From contig JAEXAS010000002.1 in assembly GCA_023458095.1 (NCBI GenBank), positions 62,001 to 126,000 on the forward strand: a stretch of 64,000 bases of DNA. Reading direction: 5' to 3'. Each line of letters begins with the position of its first letter. Position 1 is the stretch's first letter. This stretch comes from Actinomycetes bacterium. Lineage in GTDB: Bacteria; Actinomycetota; Actinomycetes; Propionibacteriales; Propionibacteriaceae. Of this stretch, positions 9,375 to 19,554 are shown one piece after another. A program made the position numbers and the translations under genes. The notes beneath the pieces are model-generated. The model made no database searches and had not been told where the DNA came from. It saw nothing but the letters and a program-made list of their open reading frames with translations.

Positions 9375-9782
9375 GTGATCGAAACACTAAGCAGCGATGA
9401 CGCACGCGCCGCGGTGGCTCTGTGGGAAGAGACCAACTTGACGCGGCCATGGAACGACGCCCGCTCCGACTTTATGAAGGCGCTCGACGGGCCCGACTCA
9501 GCCATCTTGGGTGCCCGGGACGGCGCCACCCTGGTCGGAACGGTGATGGTCGGCTTCGACGGCCATCGCGGCTGGGCCTACTACCTGGCAGTGAAGCCCA
9601 GTCACCGGGGCCGCGGGTTGGGTCGCCAGTTGATGATCGGAGCCGAAACCTGGCTGCGCAAGCATGGCGCTCCCAAGATCCAGTTCATGGTGCGCTCCGA
9701 GAACAGCGAAGTCGTCGACTTCTACACTCATCTGGGCTACGTGCCTCAATATGTTCAGGTTCTCGGACGCCGACTGTACTGA
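9375..9782 (+). CDS. GNAT family N-acetyltransferase (YpeA-like)
   Basis: Acetyl-CoA-dependent N-acetyltransferase, 135 aa, single GNAT domain. The acetyl-CoA-binding motif A is clear: LAVKPSHRGRGLGRQLM (around 68-84), and the C-terminal FYTHLGYVPQ motif is present. The opening AAVALWEETNLTRPWNDARSDF matches the YpeA branch. GTG 9375 is chosen for its GGGGGGA SD 5 nt upstream; an ATG 36 nt earlier adds residues with no family match. Substrate unknown. Confidence 0.88.
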   Translation: MIETLSSDDARAAVALWEETNLTRPWNDARSDFMKALDGPDSAILGARDGATLVGTVMVGFDGHRGWAYYLAVKPSHRGRGLGRQLMIGAETWLRKHGAPKIQFMVRSENSEVVDFYTHLGYVPQYVQVLGRRLY

Positions 9783-9837
9783 GCCCAACCATCGCCACCC
9801 CCTGTCCGTGCGGCAGGTGACCACACCGGGAGGATCC

Positions 9838-10674
9838 GTGTCACTCGCCGCCCGCGGCTCGGGTCGGCCGATCAGCAGACGCACTGTGCTGACCGCCGCG
9901 CTGCTGGCACCGGCCCTGAGCGGGTGCACCAGCCTGTTCGCTGGCCCCACCACGATCACGGGCACCTTGTCGTCCGCAGCGACCGGGTCCAATCACGACT
10001 GGGCGATCTGGTATCCCACCGGCACCGGTCGCGACTCGGGCCTGCCGGTGGTGCTGGTCCTGCACGGCCTAGGTGACACCATCGCTTCGATCGAGCCGCT
10101 CGGTTACACCAGCCAGGCGACCGCGCTGATCGATTCCGGAGCAGCCCCCTTCGCCATCGCGGCAATCAACGGCGACACCTTGTTCTGGCAGAAGGTTGGC
10201 AACCAGGACGCCGGCGCTCTGGTCACCGAGGAGTTCCTGCCCGTGCTGGCCGATCATGGCCTCGACATCAGCAGATTGGCGCTCACCGGCTGGTCCATGG
10301 GCGGTTGGGGAACCCTGCGGCTGGCCGAGCGAGAGCTCCGCGGCAAGCTGCGGGCGGCCGCAGCCATCAGCACCCCGTGTTACGCCGATTACCGCTGGGT
10401 TCCCGAGCCGTACCAGAAGCTGATGAGCCGCTCGGTCTTCGAGGCCGGCAACTTCTACAATCATCCCGAGCGGCTCACCGACCTGCCGCTCTTTCTGGCT
10501 TGCGGCACCGAAGATCCCTTCGAGGCCGGCAACGAGGACTTCGTCATCACGCTGGATTCGCAGCCCGGCGTCATCCAGCCCACCCGGGTCTTCAGCAAGG
10601 GCGCCCACGACGCCGACTACTGGCGCTCAGTGGCGCCCTCCCAGTTCCGTTTCCTCGCCGATCACCTCGGCTGA
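9838..10674 (+). CDS. Exported alpha/beta-hydrolase, esterase-like lipoprotein
   Basis: Predicted secreted or membrane-anchored serine esterase, 278 aa. The signal region carries SRRTV followed by a hydrophobic stretch and lipobox LSGC, so Tat export plus lipidation is plausible. The catalytic set is visible: oxyanion-type VLVLHGLGD, nucleophile GWSMGGWG, acid in CGTEDPFEAG and His in SKGAHDADYW. GTG 9838 is supported by a GGGAGGA SD 4-5 nt upstream and by the signal peptide. Resembles esterase-D/antigen-85-like hydrolases in motif order; substrate unknown. Its last 48 bp overlap the 3' end of the opposite-strand gene. Confidence 0.85.
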   Translation: MSLAARGSGRPISRRTVLTAALLAPALSGCTSLFAGPTTITGTLSSAATGSNHDWAIWYPTGTGRDSGLPVVLVLHGLGDTIASIEPLGYTSQATALIDSGAAPFAIAAINGDTLFWQKVGNQDAGALVTEEFLPVLADHGLDISRLALTGWSMGGWGTLRLAERELRGKLRAAAAISTPCYADYRWVPEPYQKLMSRSVFEAGNFYNHPERLTDLPLFLACGTEDPFEAGNEDFVITLDSQPGVIQPTRVFSKGAHDADYWRSVAPSQFRFLADHLG

Positions 10675-11940
10675 CCGCTCCAGCAGCGCGATCGGATCGG
10701 TCTCCATCAGGTCGGTGGCTGCCCGCAGGAGTTGCTCATCGATGACATTGCGATGGTAGGACCAGGACACACTCAGCCGTCCGCCGAGCAGCATCACCGT
10801 CAAGGTCAGGCCGGCCAGATCCGACGTCGTCGAGCGCGCGGCCGCACAGCGCAGTTCCGGACGTAGCCACGGCAACCGCTCCAGTCCGCTGTGCCGCGGG
10901 CCGAAGACATAGGCCATGGTGGACTGCGCGCACACCGGATTCACAGGACCGGCCGCGGGGCCACGGACCGTCTGATGCTTCATAGTGGCCGAAGCCAAGG
11001 TCAACAGGGCCCGTCCTGAACCGGCGGTCCGCGCGATCTGTTGACCGGCCGAGACCGGGTCATCAGGAAGGCGCTGGACGAAACCGACCACGAAATTGCC
11101 TCGCACGTGGCTGCCTGCGGGCAAGTGCCGGCGGCAGTCGTACAGGACTGTGGTCTCCCTCGTCAACGGCACCCCGACCGCCGCCAGCGCGCGCCGGGCC
11201 AAGACAAGGAAGATGCTGGCCATCGAGGCGTCAACGTTGCGGTCACGCCGCCACTGCTTGATCTGCCCCCAACTGTCGACGCTCATCACCGTGACGTACG
11301 CGCCCAGATCCGATTCCCGGGGCGGGCAGTTCACGAGTGGGGCGCCCGGTGTGGCCTCACTGCGGGCCAGACGTCCCCGCAGCAAGGGCGCCAGCCGCTG
11401 TCTGCCCGGCCCGAAGGTATTGGTCACGGCGAGCCACAGCGGATTGTCGGCCACCTCCTGTGACGCCCATTCCGGGATGCTGCCCCCGTCTGCGACCCGG
11501 ATCAGCGCGCTGAGGTTGTCGAGCAGTGGTCGGGCGTCACCGATCGCGTGGTTCTGGTCATAGATCACGAAGTTGCCCGCACGAACCACCCGGACTGCGG
11601 CCGGGCCGCGCAGTTGTTGCGCCTGTTCCATCAGCCGGTTGGCCACGGCCAGCACCTCGGCTTCGGGAGCATCGACTGCGATCTGCGGTGCCGGGATTTC
11701 GATGACGGCTTCTGTGGCCAGGGCCACCAGCGATGCCGGGTCGTATCGCCAATGCGCACGATCATCACTGATCGAATAGCCCATCCGGGTCTGGGCGCCC
11801 AGGCCGGCCAGCCGGACGAACGCTGCCCGCAGGGCATCCAGGTCAGGAAGCTCCAAGGGCCCGAGAATGACTGAGGAACTCATCTCCAACCACACTCGGT
11901 CAGCCCACGACATGCCAATCGTGTGTGCGGTTTCAGTCAT
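10627..11940 (-). CDS. Condensation / WS-DGAT-like acyltransferase-fold protein
   Basis: 437 aa protein with the fold signature of CoA-dependent acyltransferases and NRPS condensation domains: HAIGD (HxxxD) at residues 131-135 in the context QNHAIGDARPLLDNL. A late block with ...VSWSYHRNVIDEQLLRAATDLM resembles the C-terminal solvent-channel region of wax ester synthase/PapA-type enzymes. ATG 11940 has a GAGGCAGGA SD. It stands alone, without carrier proteins or adenylation domains next to it. It follows glmM on the same strand after 109 nt and converges on the esterase gene with a 48-bp coding overlap. Acyl donor and acceptor unknown. Confidence 0.75.
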   Translation of the reverse strand: MTETAHTIGMSWADRVWLEMSSSVILGPLELPDLDALRAAFVRLAGLGAQTRMGYSISDDRAHWRYDPASLVALATEAVIEIPAPQIAVDAPEAEVLAVANRLMEQAQQLRGPAAVRVVRAGNFVIYDQNHAIGDARPLLDNLSALIRVADGGSIPEWASQEVADNPLWLAVTNTFGPGRQRLAPLLRGRLARSEATPGAPLVNCPPRESDLGAYVTVMSVDSWGQIKQWRRDRNVDASMASIFLVLARRALAAVGVPLTRETTVLYDCRRHLPAGSHVRGNFVVGFVQRLPDDPVSAGQQIARTAGSGRALLTLASATMKHQTVRGPAAGPVNPVCAQSTMAYVFGPRHSGLERLPWLRPELRCAAARSTTSDLAGLTLTVMLLGGRLSVSWSYHRNVIDEQLLRAATDLMETDPIALLERSAEVIGEETELGGRH

Positions 11941-12049
11941 TCCTGCCTCGATCGACCTGTTCTCGTTCGACGATGCCCCTGGGCGAATGAGCGCAATGAG
12001 TCTGCCACACGGCGAGGGCAGCGTCAGCATTGCCGCAGGCGCGTCTGCG

Positions 12050-13423
12050 TTAGAGGGCGCTGTGCTCCAACGAGAGTCGATCCCGCACAACTTCGGCGAG
12101 ACCCTCGGCGACTTCCCGGGCACGTTCCTCGGTCGCGGCTTCAACCATGACCCGAACCAAAGGCTCCGTGCCCGATGGACGCAGCAGTACCCGTCCCTCG
12201 GAACCCAGATCTTGGGCAGCCTGGGAGACCGCGCTGGTCACGACCGGGTCGATGCCGGCGCGGACCTTGTTCACCCCGGACACGTTGATCATCACCTGGG
12301 GCATGCGGGTCATGACAGCGGCCAACTCGGCCAGCGGCTTTCCCGTGCGGACCATGCGCGCTGCCAAGTGCAAGGCGGTCAACACCCCGTCCCCGGTAGT
12401 GGCGAACTCACTCATGATGACGTGCCCGGATTGTTCCCCGCCGAGGGTGAAGCCGTTGGCGTTCATGTCCTCCAGGACATATCGATCGCCCACCTTGGTC
12501 TGATCAACGTGGACCCCATGCTCAGCCATCGCCTTGAGAAAGCCCAGATTGCTCATCACCGTGGCGACCACGGTGTCGGAGTGCAGTTTGCGGGTCTCTT
12601 TCATGGCCAACGCCAGGATCGCCAGGATCTGATCACCATCGACGATGTGACCCTCGGCATCCACCGCCAAGCAGCGGTCGGCATCCCCGTCCAGCCCGAT
12701 TCCCAGATCGGCCTGGTAGGCCACCACTGCCGCCTGCAGCGACTCCAGGTGAGTGGATCCGCACTCGTGGTTGATGTTGAGTCCGTCGGGTGCGGCATGC
12801 AGCGGGACGACATGGGCTCCTTGCGCCTCGAAAGCCGCAATGGCGGTAACCGAGGCTGCCCCATTGGCACAGTCGATCACCACGGTGAGCCCGTCGAGGC
12901 TGGAATCCTCCCCCAGACTGGAGACGAGGTGGGCCACATAGGCCTCCAAGGCCGAAGACTGATCATCGCTGACCCGTCCGACCTGGGCGCCGGTGGGCCG
13001 TAACCAGACCTCCCCCAACTGCTCCTCGATGGCATCTTCGATGGCGTCGTCGAGCTTGACTCCCCCACGGGCAAAGAACTTGATGCCGTTGTCAGGCATC
13101 GGGTTGTGACTGGCCGATAGCATGACCCCCAAGTCGGCTTCGAGATTGCCGACCATGTAGGCCACCCCTGGAGTGGGAATCACTCCCAGCCGAATCACGT
13201 CCACGCCGGCAGAAGCCAGCCCAGCCACCACTGCAGCTTCCAGGAATTCTCCGCTGGCACGAGTATCTCGACCGACCAGGGCAACAGGTCGGCGGTCTTC
13301 GCTGAAGGCTCCGGCCTCGCCCAGGACGTGGGCAGCCGCGACCGACAACTCCAAAGCGACCTCTGCGGTCAGGTCGAGATTCGCAACTCCGCGGACACCG
13401 TCGGTTCCGAAAAGGCGCGCCAT
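12050..13423 (-). CDS. glmM: Phosphoglucosamine mutase
   Basis: Interconverts glucosamine-6-P and glucosamine-1-P for UDP-GlcNAc synthesis. 457 aa. N-terminus MARLFGTDGVRGVAN is diagnostic; the phosphoserine loop MLSASHNPMPDNGIKFF is at about 101-117, the Mg-binding loop LDGDADRC is present, and the C-terminal sugar-phosphate loop RPSGTEPLVRVMVE is intact. It follows rpsI by 17 nt in the conserved actinobacterial order rplM-rpsI-glmM, so it is probably cotranscribed with ribosomal protein genes. Confidence 0.97.
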   Translation of the reverse strand: MARLFGTDGVRGVANLDLTAEVALELSVAAAHVLGEAGAFSEDRRPVALVGRDTRASGEFLEAAVVAGLASAGVDVIRLGVIPTPGVAYMVGNLEADLGVMLSASHNPMPDNGIKFFARGGVKLDDAIEDAIEEQLGEVWLRPTGAQVGRVSDDQSSALEAYVAHLVSSLGEDSSLDGLTVVIDCANGAASVTAIAAFEAQGAHVVPLHAAPDGLNINHECGSTHLESLQAAVVAYQADLGIGLDGDADRCLAVDAEGHIVDGDQILAILALAMKETRKLHSDTVVATVMSNLGFLKAMAEHGVHVDQTKVGDRYVLEDMNANGFTLGGEQSGHVIMSEFATTGDGVLTALHLAARMVRTGKPLAELAAVMTRMPQVMINVSGVNKVRAGIDPVVTSAVSQAAQDLGSEGRVLLRPSGTEPLVRVMVEAATEERAREVAEGLAEVVRDRLSLEHSAL

Positions 13424-13439
13424 ACCGGTCGCCCGACGA

Positions 13440-13955
13440 TCAGCGCTTGCTGTACTGGGGAGCCTTACGGGCCTTCTTCAGGCCGGCCTTCTTGCGTTCC
13501 TTGACGCGAGCGTCGCGGGTGAGCAGTCCGGCCTTCTTCAACGCCGGACGGCTGGCCTCGACGTCAACGGCGTTGAGCGAGCGGGCGATGCCCAGCCGCA
13601 GCGCGCCGGCCTGGCCGGTCACTCCACCGCCGACGATCGTGGCGATCACGTCGTAGGCACCCATGACACCAGCGGTCACGAAAGGCTCGTTGACCGTCTG
13701 CTGGTGCAGCTTGTTGGGGAAGTAATCCTCCAGCGAACGACCGTTGATGAGGAAGGCACCCGAACCCGGGACGATACGCACTCGGGCGATCGCCTCCTTG
13801 CGGCGACCGGTCGCAGCGCCGGCGGCGATCATGGCCTGACGCTCCGTGCTGCCCGAACCACTCGGCTCAGCCTCCGCACGGTAGGCGATCTCACGCTCGC
13901 CCTCGGTGAAGGGGGTTACCTCGGTGTCTTCGATGTCTTCGACGATCTCGCTCAC
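13440..13955 (-). CDS. rpsI: 30S ribosomal protein S9
   Basis: Small-subunit protein whose C-terminal tail contacts P-site tRNA. 171 aa from the preferred start; conserved GRRKEAIARVRIVPGSG, GRSLEDYFPNKLHQQ and the invariant C-terminus KKARKAPQYSKR. The acidic N-terminal extension is usual in actinobacteria. Two GTG starts compete: 13955, with an AAGGAAG SD 5 nt upstream (preferred), and 13973, which overlaps the rplM stop as GTGA. Confidence 0.96.
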   Translation of the reverse strand: MSEIVEDIEDTEVTPFTEGEREIAYRAEAEPSGSGSTERQAMIAAGAATGRRKEAIARVRIVPGSGAFLINGRSLEDYFPNKLHQQTVNEPFVTAGVMGAYDVIATIVGGGVTGQAGALRLGIARSLNAVDVEASRPALKKAGLLTRDARVKERKKAGLKKARKAPQYSKR

Positions 13956-13969
13956 ATTGCTTCCTTGGC

Positions 13970-14413
13970 TCACTGGGCGATCTGAATGATCTCGTAGGTC
14001 TGAGGCTTCTGGGCCTCATGCGGGTGCTCGGGGCCGGAGTAGACCTTGAGCTTCTTGATCTGCTGGCGAGCGATCTTGTTCTTGGGCAGCATGCCCCACA
14101 CGGCACGCTCGACGGCCTTGCGCGGATCCTTGGCGATGAGTTCGCCGTAAGGAACCGACTTCAGACCACCGGGACGCCCGGAGTGACGGACCGCCAACTT
14201 GTCGGTGCTCTTCTTGCCAGTCAGCGCGATCTTGGAGGCGTTGACGATGACCACGAAGTCGCCGGTGTCCACGTGCGGTGCGTATTGCGGCTTGTGCTTG
14301 CCGCGCAGCAGGGTCGCCGCGGTAACGGCCAGCCGCCCGAGGACGACGTCGGTGGCATCAATCACGAGCCAGTTCCTGGTGATCTCACCAGGCTTGGGGC
14401 TGTACGTAGACAC
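13970..14413 (-). CDS. rplM: 50S ribosomal protein L13
   Basis: Early-assembly large-subunit protein, 147 aa. Starts STYSPKPGEITRNWLVIDATDVVLGRLA, the actinobacterial L13 N-terminus; ends HPHEAQKPQTYEI. GTG 14413 is chosen because the family N-terminus begins there and an AGGACGAAGA SD lies just upstream; the earlier in-frame ATG at 14515 would add leader-derived sequence. First gene of rplM-rpsI-glmM. L13 is an autogenous repressor in E. coli; whether that holds here cannot be seen. Confidence 0.96.
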   Translation of the reverse strand: MSTYSPKPGEITRNWLVIDATDVVLGRLAVTAATLLRGKHKPQYAPHVDTGDFVVIVNASKIALTGKKSTDKLAVRHSGRPGGLKSVPYGELIAKDPRKAVERAVWGMLPKNKIARQQIKKLKVYSGPEHPHEAQKPQTYEIIQIAQ

Positions 14414-14687
14414 GGGTCTTCGTCCTGCTTTCAATGAGTTGTCGTCGTTGTTGGTGCGGGATCCACTGAGTAGAGCAGACCACAGCGCAACAGCGCCTAA
14501 GATTACCGCGCCCATTCCAGGGGGTCAAAACGGATTCCGTCACCCCCGGCGCTACGGTCAGGCCGTCCCGCTACCGGGTGCCCCGTAGCGCGCCGACCTC
14601 AGCGTAGCGACAGGGTGGGGCGATACGGGTACGCCGAGCCGGACCGCAGCGATGCTAGCCTCAGAAGCCGATCACCCAGGGGGAGCC

Positions 14688-15650
14688 GTGGCCACTGTCT
14701 TTTCCGGAGTCACACCGCAGCACTACCAGCCGCATCGGCTGCACGGTGCCGAGCGCGCCTGGCCGGAGACCAACTGCTATGTCGATCTGTGGATCGAGGT
14801 GCTGCACGCCTACGGCACCGCCCCCGAAGCGATGCTGGGCTTCACCCTCACCCAGGACTACGAAGGTGACCAATTCACCTTCTTCAAGGTTCCCTTGGAG
14901 GATCTGGAGAGCCTGTACCAGATCACAGTGACCGAACTGGCGCTGTACGACTCGGTCGAGGCGCACGTCAGCACTCAGATCGAACGAGGCCGACTGTGCC
15001 TGGTGGAAGTCGATAGCTTCTTCCTTCCTGACACCGCCGGCATCACCTATCAAACCGAGCACGGCAAGACCACCGTCGGGATCAACCGACTCGACCCGGT
15101 CAATGCTTCGATGGACTACTTCCACAATGGCGGCTTCTTCGAACTGTCGGGTGCCGACTACGCCGGAGTGTTCCAGCACCAGGTGGAACCGGGCCTGAGG
15201 TGGATCCCCTACACCGAGTTCGCGAAGTTCCCCCCGGCCCCCGTTCCAGCCGAGGCTCTGCGCAGCGGATCTCAGGAACTCCTGACCCATCACCTTCGGC
15301 GCCGCCCGAGCAGCAATCCGCTGGCCGCCTATGCCCAGGTGTTCGCTGGTCAGGTCGAACAGGTCGCTGATCGCGGAATGGACTTCTTCCATCTTTATGC
15401 GTTCAACACGGTGCGTCAGTTCGGAGCCAACTTCGAATTGCTGGCCAGCCATCTGGAGTGGCTGGACGCAGCACAGTTCAGCGATGAGATCCTGGCCGCC
15501 CGACAGATCTCCGACACGGCCAAGACCACCCAGTTCATGTTGGCCCGAGCCGTCGCGCGACGCCGCTTCGCACCCTTGGCCACAGCTTTGGATCCCGCCG
15601 TGGCGGCCTGGGATGCGGTGATGACCGGGCTGGACCGGAAGGTCGGCTGA
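14688..15650 (+). CDS. DUF1839 family protein
   Basis: 320 aa protein of unknown function matching the DUF1839 family by overall sequence, with NCYVDLWIEVLHAYGTAPEAMLGF near the N-terminus and the block SFFLPDTAGITYQTEHGKTTVGINRLD. The D/T/H-rich central part could be enzymatic, but I see no established catalytic motif. No signal peptide or membrane segment. GTG 14688 has a GGGGGA SD; an ATG 36 nt upstream is an alternative. The GH2 gene starts 2 nt after its stop, so the two are coexpressed and probably share a pathway. Confidence 0.75.
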   Translation: MATVFSGVTPQHYQPHRLHGAERAWPETNCYVDLWIEVLHAYGTAPEAMLGFTLTQDYEGDQFTFFKVPLEDLESLYQITVTELALYDSVEAHVSTQIERGRLCLVEVDSFFLPDTAGITYQTEHGKTTVGINRLDPVNASMDYFHNGGFFELSGADYAGVFQHQVEPGLRWIPYTEFAKFPPAPVPAEALRSGSQELLTHHLRRRPSSNPLAAYAQVFAGQVEQVADRGMDFFHLYAFNTVRQFGANFELLASHLEWLDAAQFSDEILAARQISDTAKTTQFMLARAVARRRFAPLATALDPAVAAWDAVMTGLDRKVG

Positions 15651-15652
15651 AC

Positions 15653-18082
15653 ATGCGCCGCTATCTGGACGCCGAGGTCCATCCGCTCAGCCAAGGCTGG
15701 TCGCTGCTGCGCACTCCAGCCGGAGCGTTTTGCGCACCGGATCAGCTCCCTGCCTCCGGGCTGGTGGCGGCAGCCGTCCCGGGCACCGCGGCAGCAGCCC
15801 TGCATGCTGCGGGAACCTTCAACCCCGCCAACCCGGAGCCCCTTCAGGACTCGGACATCTGGTACCGCTGTCAGCTCAGCGAGCCGGCTGGGCCGGCCGT
15901 GCTGCGCTTCGAAGGCCTGGCCACCGTGGCCGAGGTCTTTCTCAACGGCTCCATGATCCTGGCCAGCGCGTCGATGTTCGAAAGCCATGACGTGGCGGTG
16001 ACCCTGACCGGCGACGATGAACTCGTCATTCGTTTCGCCGCCCTCACTGAGACCCTGGCGGCCAAAGGGCCCCGCGCGAAATGGCGTCCCCGCCTTTTCG
16101 ACACCCAGGGCTTGCGCCTGGTGCGCACCACCGTCTTGGGCCATATGCCAGGTTGGTGCCCATCCATCCAGGCGGTGGGCCCTTATCGGCCCATCGGCGT
16201 GATCCGTCCCGGACAGGTCAGCCTTGACGAGGTTCGCATCAGCGCCGACCTCACCGAGGACGGCATCGGTCTGCTTGCCGTGGCGGCTGTCGGCATTCCT
16301 GCTGGTTCGCAGCTCCGCTGTGCCGGTGTGCAGACCAGCTTCGACGTCGACGGCGACCGAGCGGTGGCCAGTCTGACCGTCCCCGCGGTGTGTCCCTGGT
16401 GGCCGGCGACCCACGGGACGCCGAGTCTGTATGACATCGACTTGATCCTGCCCGACGGCACCAGCCACCGGCTGGCCCGTACGGGTTTTCGGCATCTGGA
16501 GGTGACCGACCCCGACGACTTCGGCCTGGAACTGAACGGGGTGCCGATCTTTTGTCGCGGCGCGGTGTGGACCAGCGCCGACCTGCTCGGGCTCGGCGGG
16601 GATCGCGCCACCTATGCCCCCCTGTTGGAGCAGTTGGCCGGCGCCGGGGCGAACATGGTGCGGATTCCCGGCATCGCTACCTATGAGGCGCCGGCTTTCT
16701 TCGACCTGTGCGATGAGCTGGGGCTGCTGGTCTTTCAGGACTTCATGTTCGCCAACTTCGATTACCCCACCGATGAGGCCTTCACCGCACATGTCCGCAC
16801 CGAAGTCACTCAGTTCCTGGAGGCCCGCCAGGGCAGTCCCTGCCTGGCGGTGACCTGCGCCGGCAGTGAGATCGCTCAGCAGGCCGCCATGCTCGGACTG
16901 CCGCAGCCCTTCTGGTACTCGACCACAGCCACCGACCTGCTGCCGAGCCTGGTCGCCGAGTATCGCCCCGATGTCGCCTATGTGCCCGGCTCCCCCTCCG
17001 GCGGGCCGCTGCCGTTCAGTGTTGATGTCGGTGTGGGCCACTACTACGGGGTCGGCGCCTACGAACGCCCGCTCGAGGATGCCCGGCGGGCCCGGGTGCG
17101 CTTCACCAGCGAATGTCTGGCTTTCGCCAATGCTCCGCAATCGGCGGCACTGCCCGCCGATCTGACGACCAGGCCCGCCGATGACCCGGCCTGGAGCGTC
17201 GGCGTCCCACAGGATCCAGGTACCGACTGGGACTTCGCCGATACCCGCGACCACTATCTCCAACGCCTCTACCACCAGGACCCGGCCGCATTACGGGCCG
17301 AGGACCCTTCCACCTATCTGAGGCTGTCGCAGGCGGTGACTGGAGAGGTTGCCGGTGAGACCTTTGCTCAGTGGCGCGGCGTCGACTCCGAAACCCACGG
17401 CGCGTTGGTGTTCACTCTGGCCGATCTGGGCCCCGGCTTCGGCTGGGGAATCACCGATGCCAGCGGGCAGCCCAAACCCATCTTCCACGCACTGGCCCGG
17501 GCCTGGCAGCCGGTCACCGTGGTGATGACCGACGAGGGAGTCAACGGTCTGCGCCTGCACGTGATCAACGAGACGGCACGCACCATCAGCGCAGTGCTGG
17601 AGGTCTACGGGGTGCGCGACGGCACAGTGGTGGTCTCCCGCGCCGAACGAGAACTCACGCTGAGCCCGCGCAGCACCATCGCGATCGCCGCCACCGACCT
17701 GCTGGGCGGTTTCTTCGACTACAACTACGCCTACCGTTTCGGGCCTGCCGAACACGAGGTCGTGGTGGCTCGGCTGCGTGAGGCAGAGACAGTACTGAGC
17801 GAGAGCTTCAGTTTCCCACTGGGCCGGGCTGCCGCGATGAGCAAGCACCCGTTGACCGCCGACCTCCGCCAGGACACAGATGGCTGGCTGGTCGAGGTGA
17901 GCACCGACGGCTTCGCCCCCTCGGTTCACGTGCAGGCCGAAGGATTCGTGGCCGACGACGACTGGTTCCACCTGACTGCCGAGCATCCCCGGCAGGTGCG
18001 TCTGCGTCCGCTGGCCGGCTTTACCGAGCAGCGGCCCCACGGATTCGTCGCCAGCGCCACCGGCGCGCGGACAGGTTACTGA
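15653..18082 (+). CDS. Glycoside hydrolase family 2 protein, beta-mannosidase-like
   Basis: 809 aa GH2-type enzyme. The sugar-binding domain (DIWYRCQLSEPAGPAVLRFEGL and VAEVFLNG) is followed by an immunoglobulin-like domain and a TIM barrel. Candidate acid/base Glu406 sits in TCAGSEIAQQ, where most GH2 enzymes have Asn-Glu; the Asn is Ser here. Candidate nucleophile Glu487 is in RFTSECLAF. No signal peptide, so it probably acts in the cytoplasm. Coupled to the DUF1839 gene. The altered acid/base neighbourhood suggests a divergent subfamily whose substrate may not be a simple beta-mannoside. Confidence 0.82.
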   Translation: MRRYLDAEVHPLSQGWSLLRTPAGAFCAPDQLPASGLVAAAVPGTAAAALHAAGTFNPANPEPLQDSDIWYRCQLSEPAGPAVLRFEGLATVAEVFLNGSMILASASMFESHDVAVTLTGDDELVIRFAALTETLAAKGPRAKWRPRLFDTQGLRLVRTTVLGHMPGWCPSIQAVGPYRPIGVIRPGQVSLDEVRISADLTEDGIGLLAVAAVGIPAGSQLRCAGVQTSFDVDGDRAVASLTVPAVCPWWPATHGTPSLYDIDLILPDGTSHRLARTGFRHLEVTDPDDFGLELNGVPIFCRGAVWTSADLLGLGGDRATYAPLLEQLAGAGANMVRIPGIATYEAPAFFDLCDELGLLVFQDFMFANFDYPTDEAFTAHVRTEVTQFLEARQGSPCLAVTCAGSEIAQQAAMLGLPQPFWYSTTATDLLPSLVAEYRPDVAYVPGSPSGGPLPFSVDVGVGHYYGVGAYERPLEDARRARVRFTSECLAFANAPQSAALPADLTTRPADDPAWSVGVPQDPGTDWDFADTRDHYLQRLYHQDPAALRAEDPSTYLRLSQAVTGEVAGETFAQWRGVDSETHGALVFTLADLGPGFGWGITDASGQPKPIFHALARAWQPVTVVMTDEGVNGLRLHVINETARTISAVLEVYGVRDGTVVVSRAERELTLSPRSTIAIAATDLLGGFFDYNYAYRFGPAEHEVVVARLREAETVLSESFSFPLGRAAAMSKHPLTADLRQDTDGWLVEVSTDGFAPSVHVQAEGFVADDDWFHLTAEHPRQVRLRPLAGFTEQRPHGFVASATGARTGY

Positions 18083-18106
18083 GAGAAGTCAGCCTCGAGA
18101 CACGGC

Positions 18107-18135
18107 TCGACGCCCACCCCCGGCGTCCGTAATGT
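18107..18135 (+). promoter_or_regulatory. Possible leaderless promoter of gltA
   Basis: TAATGT at 18130-18135 lies exactly 7 nt before the A of the gltA ATG at 18142, with TCGACG at 18107-18112, 17 nt further upstream. No SD precedes the ATG. This geometry fits a leaderless transcript beginning at the start codon, a common arrangement in actinobacteria. Based on spacing and hexamer similarity only. Confidence 0.4.
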
Positions 18136-18141
18136 ACTCTC

Positions 18142-19425
<1,284 letters not shown>

Positions 19426-19554
19426 CTCACCTCCCGGCGACCTGTCGCAGTCTGAAGACATCAGGCTGGGCGCGTTGTGGCGCGGCTGAGACGATCACTA
19501 GTATCCAGGGCAGGTCGCCTGCCGATCCTCCACCACAGACCCAAGGAAGCTGCC

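Noticed and set aside
15416..17275. 619-codon minus-strand reading opposite the GH2 gene
   Set aside because: Shadow of a real gene, Gln/Gly/His-rich and without motifs.
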